Source: Spirogloea muscicola
Lineage: Eukaryota; Streptophyta; Zygnematophyceae; Spirogloeales; Spirogloeaceae
Direction: 5' to 3'
Assembly: GCA_009602725.1 (NCBI GenBank)
Contig: WELB01000001.1
Location: 20,857 to 84,856, forward strand
DNA: 64,000 bases
Under the pieces are notes generated by a model, which did not search any database, was not told the DNA's origin, and saw only the letters and a program-made list of their open reading frames with translations. The first letter of the stretch is position 1. Every line of letters starts with the position of its first letter. This document shows positions 1-9,810 of this stretch, piece after piece. A program made the translations under genes and the position numbers.

Positions 1-10
1 GGAGTGCGGC

Positions 11-3000
11 ATGCCGCGGCCGGCGCCGTGCGCCGTGGCCAGCACGCTGGCGCTGCGCCGCCACCTGGAGTCGCCTGCCGCCGTCGACCACCTGAACAGC
101 CTTTACCTCGATGACTGTTCCGGCGGGGCCGCCAAAAGCCACCGGCGGGGGCTGCGGCCTGCGGCGGCGGCCAGCGCCGCGGTCTTCGACCACATGCGGG
201 AGCTTCTACAGGAGCCCACGCCGGCGGTCTTGGCGGCCTGGCCGGCTGCGCCGGAGCCGCCGGCATACCCGGGGCAACGCGACAGCGTCCAGGCGCTCCT
301 CGGCGGCCCGGCGGACGGTGGGGCGGCGCTGCTGACGCCCAGGCGAGCCAGGGCCGTGCCGTCGTCGCCAGCCGCCGTGGACCACGTACAGCAGCTGCTG
401 ACGGGCGGTGGAGGAGACGGTGGCGGCGAGAGCAAGGCTTGCAGGGCGCGGCCGACTGGCGAGGGCGCCAACGTGCTGGGACTCTGGCGGTTGGACCTTG
501 GTGCCGTCGATGGCAATGGCGACGCCGGCACCGTACCCAGAGCCACTCGGCGGCCCCCGCCGGCGGCTGCATTGGACAGCCTGCAGAGCATCCTGCACGG
601 CGACGATGCTGGCAACGTGCCGCCGGCTCCGCCGCCGTCGCTGCGGACGCCACGCCGGCCGGCGGAGTGCATGGCTGTCGTGGACCACGTCCACGCGCTC
701 CTCCAGAGTGGCGGCCGCTGCGAGCCCGAGGGCGCCTCTCCTCCGCAGCTGGCGCCGCGCCAGGGCCAGGCAGCCTGTGCCGCCGCGCGCAGTGCTATGC
801 GTGGCATCCTGGACGAGTCCTCCGCAGAGCCGACGGTTCTGACGTCGAGGCAGCGCGGCCACTGCCCCTCCCCGTCGTCCGTCGACCACGTGCAGAGCCT
901 GCTTTGCAGCAACGGCGGCGATGCTGATGCCATAGGGTCGGCGCAGCGGCGGCTCGATGAGGCGCGGCCGGCGGCCATGGTGTCGGTCGACCACGTCCAA
1001 GCGCTGCTGCACAGCGCTCCTCCGGCAGAAGCAGTGGCTGCTGCTCAGCGGCAGCCGCCGCCGTTGTACCCATGGGCCGAGGACCACCTGACGTCGATCC
1101 TGCACGGTGAAGGTGGCAGCACTGGCAGCAGCTTCTTGCAGAGGCGGACGAGGGGCGGCCGTGCAGCCGCCGAGGAGGACAACGTCCGCGCGTACTTCCT
1201 GGAACTGGCGGAGGCAGCAACGGCAGCAGCCGACGAAGATGCATTGAGCATGGTGGCGCCACCATCGCCGATCGACTCGGTTTGTGCGGACGGAGACGGC
1301 AATGGCGCGGCTGAGGCAATCAGCGAGCGATTGGGGGATGAGCCAGAGCTGCAGCCGTTGTCGTCGGTGTCACCAGGCCTGGCCGGGCGCGGCAGCCCAC
1401 CGGCACTCGACGAGTCAGCAAGCCCGCCAGGTCCAAGCGATGGCTGCATGGGTGGCACAGCGGAGGCTTGCACGACGGCGGCACCAGTGACAGCGGCGGT
1501 GGCGGGTGACATGTCAGCGCCGCTGGCGCCGGCGGCCTTCTCACCGGTGCGCTGGTTCCCGAGGGCCAAGCGGGAGTCCTATCTTGAGCGCAAGATCCGG
1601 CTGCTGCAGGTGACTGGCTGCCAGAGTGCCATGCTCGCCTTCACCTGCAATCACCACAACCGACATGGTGCTGAGGAGTCTCCTCCTTGATCAAAGTAAG
1701 AAGCAAGTACATTGTACAGCGACATTATTCTACCTGACTTTGGCTACTGTACTTAGTACCTCTTGGACGTCTGCATTGCTTGGCTGTGCAGGAGCAGGAT
1801 GCTGCAGCGGCAGGCCCGCTGGACGAGGCGCTGGAAAAGGGGCGACGTCGCACGGGCCTGGTGGAGCGCGAGAAGATTGCGGCGGCTGAGGCAGCGGTGG
1901 CGGCCACTGCCGCCCGCCACGCGGCGCTGATCGAGGTGGCGTGGTGCTGCATCCTCGGCGCTGCAGGGTGACCAGCTTGATCCCTTTACAGTCCCGCAAG
2001 CGCATCTGGGGGTGACTGCCGCTGTGCTCAGCACAGGTCAAGAGGGCGGCTGCTGTTTTGTGGGGCAGCTGTGAAAGTCAGCACAGCCGAGTGCATGCCG
2101 AGGGAATCTGCAGTGCATCTACAGAGTAGATGTTACTCATTTTCTTATCTTTGACATTATATTAATCTTTGGTAATGCGTTGTTGTATAGTATATCTACA
2201 CTCCACAGGACCGCAGGCTGGACAGGTGTATGTCGACTGAGGGTGCCTCTCTTGGCCAGCACTCTTGCAGGGTCGTGTTGCCAGATGCAAAGGTGCTGGC
2301 CGACCAGCGCGAGCAGGAGGCCCTGGCTGCCACTGCGCGCGCGGAGGCTCTTGGGGTGGCGCTGACGCTGCCGCCGCCGAAGCGGTCATCCTGCGGTTCG
2401 CTTCTGATCAACAGCAGCTCAACTTGGCTCTCGCAGCTGCCGGCAGCTGCCATGAGCCGCAGTATGGACCTTAAGGACGCTGCCTCCTTGTCGATGGACA
2501 CCACACATACCGTTGAGAAGGTGTGAACTATCCTGAGCACCTACACTCACTTGACTGACGGCAGTGTTAAGCGACAGCCAGCTGACTTGTAATTGATCAT
2601 GCAGCTCGAATCATTGAGTCAAGGTGACATCTCTACAACCACTCATAATCTGCCCTTGTTCCATAGGATGTGGTGTTAGCCGTCCAGGCCGCGCTTCGCA
2701 AGGTCGTCGATGTTGCCGGCAAGGAGGTGGGCTTGGCAGGGCAGGGGCCTGTGGCAAGTGCAGCAGCTCTGGATGTTGCAGAGGTGCTGAGTGAAGACAT
2801 CGTCGAAGCGGAGGCGATAGTGGCAGTGGCAGGTCGGCAGGCTGCTGAACCTGCAACAGGAGCGGCTGCATTGGAGCTCAGCAACGCCTCACTTGAGCAT
2901 GGCAAGCCGTCAGTGGCAAGCCAGAATGCTGCCGAGACCGAGGCGGTGGCGGCTATGCCGGAGCTCTGCAACTCCTCGCTCAACGACGAACCGCCTGTTG

Positions 3001-4505
3001 CTGGTCAGGAGGATATCAAGCTCGCGGTGGTCAGGGCCACGACAGAGCTCAACGGAACCGCGCTTGAACAGACAGTGGCAGGCCGCCAGAACACTGCCAC
3101 TCTTGCAGCAATGGCGACCGCAGCAGGGCTTGGCCAAGCCATGCACAATGACGAGCTGCCCGTGGCGGGCCATGAGGACACCGGGATTGCACCAGAGCTA
3201 TGTGAAGCCTCACTTCTCGACAAGGCGCCGGTGGCAGGCCAGGACGAAGCCAAGTCCCTACCAGTGGCAATCGGGATGGAATCTCAGAGCGGCACTGAGC
3301 AGCCAGTATCAGGCCGGGAGAAGGCCGCCGCCAAGGGGGATGGAATCACCCGCACTGGCCACTGCTGCCCCGGCGATGGCACTGAAGTGACTGCAGCAGA
3401 GCCGGTGGCTGTGCTGGAAGTGGTGGAAGAGGCTCATGATGTGGCAGTTGCCGAGGTTGGCAGCAAGTCCAGGAGTGAGGCTCTGCACACACCGGAGGCT
3501 GCCATAACAGAGAGGGACGGCAAGCAAAGTACGCAGGAGATGCAGGATGCGAGCGTGCAGGTGGAGGTAAACGAGCGCAGTGAAGGAGTCGAGACCGGTG
3601 CTGAGGCAGTGGTCAGCGAGCAGAGCAGCGAGACTCTCAGCCCGGAAGCCGCCAATGTGCTGCTGGGAGCTCCCGTTGCAGCCGTCGAGCAAGCAGAGGA
3701 GGACCCGCTGGTGGTCACCATGGTACAGAGGCTGCGAGGCCTGGAGGCGGGCCAGTTGGCGGCAGTGGCGGCAGTGGTCTCGACGCGGGCGGCCGTGGCG
3801 GGCCTACTGGCTGATCTGCAGGGAAGGGCGGCTGCTGCAGAAGCCCCCAAGCGCAGCGACGGCAGTGGCGCTGGCGGCGACGAGCGCTGCGGGCTCGGTG
3901 ACATCCTGGTGAAGCGCGTGTCCCGCCTGGAGGCTGAGCGCGCAGCGGCGGCGGCCGCCGAGCAGCAGTGGCTGCAGGGGTCCAGGAAGGGTGCCGCTGG
4001 CTCTGGGACCAGCGGCAAAGGCCCTCCGGCAGCTGCAGGGAGCTTCGGTGACAACCTCGTGAAGCACCGGAGCCGACTGGAGCGGGAAGTGGCCGCCGCG
4101 CGGGCTGCAGCAGCGAGCAGCGATGCGGTCCTGCAGCAGTCTCGGCTGGCGATGGACAAGGATGGGCTGACAAAGCAGGCGCCTCTGGGCGGTGCCGCTG
4201 TGGGCGCTGTGGTGGCTGCTTCGGCAGCCGACGGCGCTGGCAGTCTGGGCGATGTGCTGGTAAAGCGCAAGTCGAAGCTGCAGCTGGAGGTGGAGCAGGC
4301 GAGGGCGGCGGAGCTGGTGGCGCATGAAGCGGCTGCTGTCGTAGCTGGCGCCAATGGCTCGCCAGTGATCATGACCGAGGCTGCACAGCGGGCCAGAGTC
4401 GCAGGCGGCAGCGGCTTGGGAGATGGAGTTGTGCGGCGCAAGTCTCGCCTGGAGGCAGAGATTGAGCAGGCCAAGGCCGCCGAGTGCAGGGCTCGAGATC
4501 AGTAA
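11..4505 (+). CDS. Unrecognised repeat-rich coiled-coil protein, 4 exons
   Basis: Model: exons 11-1609, 1792-1935, 2209-2520 and 2667-4505, all joined by phase-0 GT-AG introns, giving about 1297 residues. The ATG at 11 has no in-frame stop before it within the window, so the true start may lie upstream. Exon 1 encodes about eleven spaced copies of a short motif, best form VDHVQALL, at roughly residues 25, 57, 92, 122, 187, 223, 262, 290, 325, 356 and 388, in Gly/Ala/Pro-rich linkers. The end of exon 1 and exon 2 form a charged helical stretch (YLERKIRLLQ joined to EQDAAAAGPLDEALEKGRR). Exon 4 starts with loosely repeated PVAGQ segments and ends with four copies of a GDxLVKRxSRLE helical repeat. 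No enzyme domain, signal peptide or membrane segment is visible. I do not recognise the family. The repeated amphipathic motifs suggest a scaffold or multivalent binding protein, but that is inference. Confidence 0.7.
83..1200 (+). repeat. Protein-level motif array, VDHVQxLL type, about 11 copies
   Basis: The codons for Val-Asp-His-Val/Leu-x-x-Leu-Leu recur at irregular spacing of about 30-65 codons, for example near nt 377 (VDHVQQLL), 680 (VDHVHALL), 881 (VDHVQSLL), 987 (VDHVQALL) and 1079 (EDHLTSIL). Looser copies sit near nt 83, 180, 284, 573, 795 and 1174. The linkers are not alike, so the motif itself, and not a DNA tandem unit, seems to be conserved. Confidence 0.65.
3897..4490 (+). repeat. 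Four C-terminal GDxLVKRxSRLE helical repeats
   Basis: Four copies of a unit of about 22 residues start at nt 3897 (GDILVKRVSRLEAE), 4047 (GDNLVKHRSRLERE), 4248 (GDVLVKRKSKLQLE) and 4419 (GDGVVRRKSRLEAE). Each is followed by an Ala/Glu-rich helix ending in AAE or similar. Spacing is about 150-200 nt, with variable linkers. The stop codon follows the fourth copy after about 20 residues. Confidence 0.75.
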
Positions 4506-5684
4506 TATGGCGCCCATCAGCTGTCATACTTTGCCACGATCTTGATTGGGCTGCGGGCAATGTCTGCATATGCCTTGCGCGTGCTTTACCAAGGAAGTAA
4601 GCGCAGTTCTCGACTGCTTGAAATATCTGTAGTCTTGCCACAGACGAGTAATGCAATCCATTGTGAGTAGAGCTTCTCTTGGCTGTAAATGTACACCACA
4701 GTTGGACTTAAGACACCATAGATTACACTTACAGCTTTATCTCCGCCAGTATTTCTGACACATACAGCTTGCAAAAAGGCACTTTTTCACATGGAGACAA
4801 AGTATACTCTTGACTATTTCAGGAGCTACTTACTTGCTGATGATGTGCAAGCATCGCAGCCATGCATACTTCAAATAGATCAGAGAGGCAGAGTGATGAT
4901 CTTTGAGACACTTGCGGTCTTGGCACTGAAACTAAGCGCTTGAAAAGAAAGTGGCTCTGCCAAAGGGTGGCAAGGCCAGCCCGGAAAGAAGTGACAAGGT
5001 CCGAAGGGGCCGAGCGCTTACTGACATTGTGCATTCCTTTGGGCTGGCCTCTACCAGCCACCAGTTAATGCTTGCTTTCTTACTAAAAGCTGGCCCGGTA
5101 GGATAACGACTTAGTGACCTCTAGTGAAGAGCCGCATATCAGCCAGCTGAGGAGGACCACCTAGTGGTGGGAATGGGAGAGAAACCCTTCTAGTACAGGG
5201 CGATGGCTGTGATTGGCAAGCCCAGAAAAAAGAAGGGGGAAAGGCAGTAGAAGGCACGGCAAGGCTATCTCACTGTATGAGATGTCGGCTTCATGTATAT
5301 CTTGACAGCTTCTCCTTGTATTTCAGTGACAGGGGGGAGCAGGCCGTAGCTTGACCAGACGACGCTGCTGTTGCTGCGACACCGGACTGCTGGCTGCGGA
5401 GCTTGCTGCGGCGAAGTAGAGGCAGCCACATCCGTGACAAGCGCCGTGGCATGCCCAGCCTGTGGTGCCGGCTGTGCTGGCGCAAGCGGGGCTGTCGCAG
5501 GAGCTCAACGTCAGGCGAGTGGGCGCTGCTGAGCTTTCACGGCATGCCCACAAAACCGGACTGGGAGGTGTGCAAGCACCGAGGCTCACAGGTGACGGCG
5601 GCTGGGAGTGCCGCTGACATCCAGTGAGCCCAGTGCCGCAGGACACGCCGACCCCTTGAAGGCTGCGGCCCTCGCAGGCCAGGG
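4506..5684. other. Intergenic, 3' flank plus dispersed repeat pieces
   Basis: This AT-richer stretch follows the first gene and probably carries its 3' UTR. It contains pieces of the dispersed foldback repeat at 4917-5075 and about 5200-5240. From 5300 to 5680 the sequence becomes GC-richer and open on the plus strand, and may include an upstream exon or the 5' UTR of the zf-HIT gene. No conserved protein was recognised there. Confidence 0.5.
4917..5075. repeat. Dispersed foldback repeat, isolated copies
   Basis: Two facing pieces of the family that dominates 34.8-40.5 kb. One is a reverse piece around 4950-5010 (GGCCAGCCCGGAAAG, then a GGTCCGAAGGGGCC segment). The other is a forward core at 5041 (GGGCTGGCCTCTACCAGCCA). 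Confidence 0.6.
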
Positions 5685-6229
5685 ATGGTGAAGGAGAAGC
5701 AGAGGAGAGAGGAGGAGGAGAAGAGGGGGGAGGAGGAGGAGGAAGTGGAGGAGAAAGAAAATCGTGATGGTGGCGATGAGGTGATTCGCTTGCGGTCGCA
5801 GCAGCGCTTTGCGGCGCCCGGAGAGCCGACGTGCGTCGCCTGCGGACGCTTCGGCGCCTACATCTGCGACCAGGTGCCGCTGCCGGCGCTCTTACTCTGC
5901 GGCGTCAGGATAGCAAGCAAGGAAGATCAGGGCATGACATAAGCTTCAAAAGCAGAGTGGAAATATTGCTTCCAGCACTGCCTGGGCTGCCGCTGGTCTG
6001 GGGCTGGCGCTTGCGCTGGCATCGGCGCGCTAGTGCAGCCTTGCCTTGGTCATTAAGCCCTTCACGTGTGGCGGCAATGCACTGAGAGGCAGTATTTGCA
6101 GCTTTTGGGCCCCACAAGTCTTGACACATGGAAGCCTGGATTGCTGGGCCGGGTCAGACGGAGGTTGACGTGTGCAGCCTCGAGTGCAAGGCTGAGCACC
6201 TAGCCGATGTCACAGCCCCGACAGTGGAG
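5685..6229 (+). CDS. zf-HIT finger of the RH41/DDX59 type, apparently incomplete gene
   Basis: Exon 5685-5873 encodes a Glu/Lys-rich start and then PGEPTCVACGRFGAYICDQ. A phase-0 intron joins it to exon 6158-6229, which encodes TEVDVCSLECKAEHLADV. Together these give the Cys pairs and final Cys/His of a HIT zinc finger, and the wording (GEPxCVxCGRxGxYICD then DVCSLECK) is that of the N-terminal finger of plant DEAD-box helicase RH41 and animal DDX59. A GT donor follows at 6230, so the transcript should continue. I found no Walker A, DEAD, SAT or other helicase motif in the next 3 kb. An acceptor-like CAG lies just before the ATG, so an upstream exon is possible. This is either a gene broken after the finger or one whose later exons I cannot recognise. 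The finger itself is well supported. Confidence 0.6.
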
Positions 6230-8880
6230 GTAGCCAAGAGCTCTCCCGGTGCCAGCAATGGCCATCATCTCCCACTTGCTGTGCTTCACTCTTAGCGTGG
6301 AACATAGCAATAGCCTCTCGGTGGCATTGCACACGTGGGCCTAATGTGGAGGCTGGCGTCAAGCATGCAAGCGAGTGAGTGAGCTGCGCTCGCCGGCTCA
6401 TGACAGTCTGCAAACTTGGAGGAGCGCTAGAGGACTTGGGATTGCAACTGCGGAACAGCCACTGCAGCAAGAAAAAGACAGGGGCTACTGCTCTTCTGGT
6501 TGTTGGGCAACTGAGTTGCTGGCGCAAGCTTCTGACTCAAGCTTGGGATCCCTCTGTTGGCCACGATGCAGTGCGCTGGGCCGACTGTGGGCCCGATCGA
6601 TGTGGCTGGCCCTGGCGAGGAGCCGCTGCAGCTGGCTGCGACTGCCGGTGCTTGGCCATGGCGGGCTTCTAAGCGCCACAGGACCATTGGAAATGCCTCA
6701 GCAGCTCCAGGCAACTGGTGCGTATCGTTGTGACCGACATGCTGTGGGCGAGCTCTCTTGTGTGCAACCCCTGCTTGACATAGTACGGCCATCCTGCTGG
6801 GTGAAGCGAGGTCTGCCATTTTCCTGGCCACTTCGCGGAGGACTGCACTGCACCAGCCGCTTTTAAGGTGCTGAAAGAATGAAAGCCCTTCTGCTTCACA
6901 TTCTTTACCCTCATGTTTCGCATGTTTGGATGCCAATCGGTGCACGGCCTCTGCTTTCCTTGGCCTGGCAACTCCTTGCCACTGAGTGCAGAACATCAAA
7001 CTTTGTTGTTACTTTACTGGTTTGCAAACATGTTGTGCTATTTGCTGTCTACATACTCGTGTACTGTATGAAGCCGTGAGCTTTTGTGTCATATTGTCAT
7101 CGTCAGCTGCAAGGAGCTAGACAAGTAGAGGCTCGTTATGCCTGCTGTTGACCTGATTGCTGGCTGCCATTAGATTGTACAAGTGGAGGCTCATTATATC
7201 AAGCACAGAAAGATCTCATCTTGTGTGAAAGTGGCAGAGAAGATGGAGCAATCTACACGGTATGAGTCTTGCAACCTGCTACAACGAGCTTATCAATCAA
7301 TTGCTCAGCTGACCTGTGTAACTCTCGGAACGACTATCCATCCTGCAAAAACTTGTAAAACCCAAGGAAGCTCTGAGCCGCGCAAGTTTCTTCTATGCAT
7401 GTTCAGGTTGACGCTTGATGCTGATGCTGCTCGCTGCATGTGCAGCCTACTGAATCTTCCTGCGGTTGATTTGGCCATTGGTCCACTGTGGTCCTCAAAG
7501 CTGCAGACTACCAACTGCGAATGTGCGGTGCACAATTTGCGGCAGCAGGGAGGGGCTGGCACAGTGCATACAATGCTCTTCCAATTTTTGCAGCAGGTCA
7601 ATGCAGCAGCTGTAGTAACAAGTAGAGGACCATCTTGACGTACATGCTCAACTCTCGACCAACTTGCCATCGTTCAACACAAGTCAAAGCCTACTGATTA
7701 ATCTCAAGTCCTCCCAATCGAAGCTGCCTGCTGAACGTCGCAACTTGTGCTTCTTGGATGCTGCAGGGCAGGCCACCTACAGACGCACGTGCTGGCTTCT
7801 GAGTCACATGGCCACCTGTATTCTCACAAACTTGGCTGCCAGGTGGATCGGCCTGCTGGAAGTCTATGGCCTGACAGCCCACAAATAAGCTCTAGCATAC
7901 CAGTGGCCAAGTGGCCTTAGGAAAGCCCACAACAAGTCTGTGCAGTCTGTCTCAGGGTTGTGATACTTGCAAACAAGTGGATGTGCCATCAGCAGCAGGC
8001 CAATATCATCAGTCAAGGGCATTGGTATGGTCTAGCTGTCTGCAGTAGACTCTTGAAGTCATTGCGTGAGTACTTGTTTGCTTCTGCGTAAGCTGGGGGG
8101 CGAATGACTGCAGGTGAGATGCTGCAAAGCGGGCTGCCCAATTACAAGCATGTACCACTTGAAGGCCTGTCACCACTGCTGGACCAAGACACACAGCAAT
8201 CACTACAACAGTACAAGTGGTCGCTGGTCTGTCTGCATATGCCATCAAGTGGCTCAGTTCCTGCTTCACATCATATGCCAGCACCAAGCAAGCCCTTCAC
8301 TTTGTTGTCGTTGAACACGCTTAACTTGCCTACAGCTCAGTCCATGTTTGTGTCTGCCAGGCTTGGTTCTGAAATGATAGGATAGTTGATGGCTGCGATT
8401 GGCTATCCTTCCAGGAATGCGCTGGGCCTCAAACAACTCACAAATGCAATTGCATGTGATGACCACTTTGAATGGTAAGTGTTCCCACATTGCCGAGTCA
8501 GAGGAACACAAGTACATACTGGGCACACATGTTATGCTAATAGAACCTTCATCAGAGCTTGCGGAGTTGCAATGTTGTATTTGTAGACACCTTTCGAAGA
8601 GTCTCTTGTAGACACGTTCTAACACAGTCTGCCACTTAAGTAGCAGTAGTAACTGGCGTAGAAGATCCTTGCAAGCGTTTGACTGCAGTGTGGCCCAAGT
8701 TGTGTTATTCGTTGCCCTATGAGTGGTATTGCAGGCACCGGATGAATTGCATGCATGCGGATGTTGACGACAGTGGCCTCCTCGTGACAGCTGATGTGAA
8801 ACTATGGAATAGTATCAGCCAATTCTTGTTTTAACTAGCTCAGTCTGCAAGACATCTTCTGCAGCAGTGTTGTTAGTGCA
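6230..8880. other. No recognisable gene
   Basis: If the zf-HIT gene has further exons they should lie here. Open frames at 6375-6866 (+) and 6427-6999 (-) overlap each other and show no family signature. Around 7121-7194 there is an imperfect tandem duplication of about 53 bp, with ACAAGTAGAGGCTCGTTAT and ACAAGTGGAGGCTCATTAT as the matching ends. The remainder is AT-rich sequence with short open frames only. Confidence 0.4.
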
Positions 8881-8884
8881 TCAA

Positions 8885-9045
8885 ATTTGAAACCTCTTGA
8901 TAACCGATTCAATCAAGAACGTTGGAGTAAGGACATTATTGCATAAAGGTGGTGATGATCATGACGAGTGTCCAGAGCTTACAACAATGTCTTTACTCCC
9001 AACTTTCTGGTTTGAATTGGTTATACAAGAATCTCCTGATGAAAT
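8885..9045. repeat. Imperfect inverted repeat, about 50-bp arms
   Basis: The left arm (about 8890-8940, containing GTTGGAGTAAGGACATT) and the right arm (about 8988-9040, containing AATGTCTTTACTCCCAAC) are reverse complements with scattered mismatches and an AT-rich loop of about 45 nt. No gene overlaps it. It could be a small foldback transposon, a MITE remnant or a hairpin RNA locus. Confidence 0.55.
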
Positions 9046-9394
9046 ACAGAGTTAAGTCCATTGATGAATGACCACGTGCCTCACTGGAACTGAGCTTGTG
9101 GTAAGTCTAGTGGAGAGGAGATTAAATGAGACCATAGTTGCCTGCCCACTACCTGCTTGCCAAACTCTCTGCTGAATCTGATGCAAGAGAACGACCTGAC
9201 AGTCATACCACCCCCTCGCCTGCGTTAGCAGATGTCTTGGTGTAGATCTTGACAGCAAGTTACTTTATGCTTGGTGACTGGAGTGCGACACAGGTGTACA
9301 TGTAACCCTCGGCACCGAGCTGATGTTCTTTGGAAAAAGCATTGTCTGTCACCAGGATCAGCTCAGATGCGATGTAGTAAATGAGCAGCGGCCC

Positions 9395-9422
9395 AACCAC
9401 TTCTCTTGCAAGAGAAGTGGTT
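9395..9422. repeat. Perfect 28-bp palindrome
   Basis: AACCACTTCTCTTG is followed immediately by its exact reverse complement, with no spacer. It lies about 390 bp downstream of the CAO stop codon. Confidence 0.9.
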
Positions 9423-9810
9423 AAGTGTAGCAAGCACAAGGGCTCACCGTCATCCACAACAGTGCAAACAATCATTCACACAACCACAGCAACTGGAAGT
9501 GGCTTTGCCAAAAGAAATTCCATTTTTGCCAGATTGGTAATCTACAAGATGCTCTTGCAAGCATGTGGAGGTGAGACCAGTGGCGGAGACCTGGACTGGA
9601 GAGGCGGCAGAGAGTGGGAAAAACGAGGGCTAAGGACGGGGGAGGGTGGCCAGCCACATGCTCTCATAAATCCAATAACAAATGGAGGGTGGAAAGGTGG
9701 AGAAGAACGAAGCGTTGTATGGCGACGGTGGTCTCAAGGGCAGGAGGTCTGGGATGAAAGTGGATACCCCGAAAGTCAGCTCCGCAAGCGAGCCAGTGGC
9801 GCCCAAGCGC
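9423..9810. other. Downstream flank of CAO
   Basis: Probable 3' UTR and intergenic sequence of CAO. An open plus-strand frame through 9381-10085 is antisense to the last CAO exon and is not supported. Confidence 0.5.

Noticed and set aside
103-1569. Long minus-strand and other-frame ORFs over the first exon
   Set aside because: GC-rich composition opens all frames. Only the plus frame shows a recurring motif and splices in phase to later exons.
6230-9390. DEAD-box helicase core for the zf-HIT gene
   Set aside because: I searched by eye for GxGKT, DEAD and SAT motifs on the plus strand and found none.
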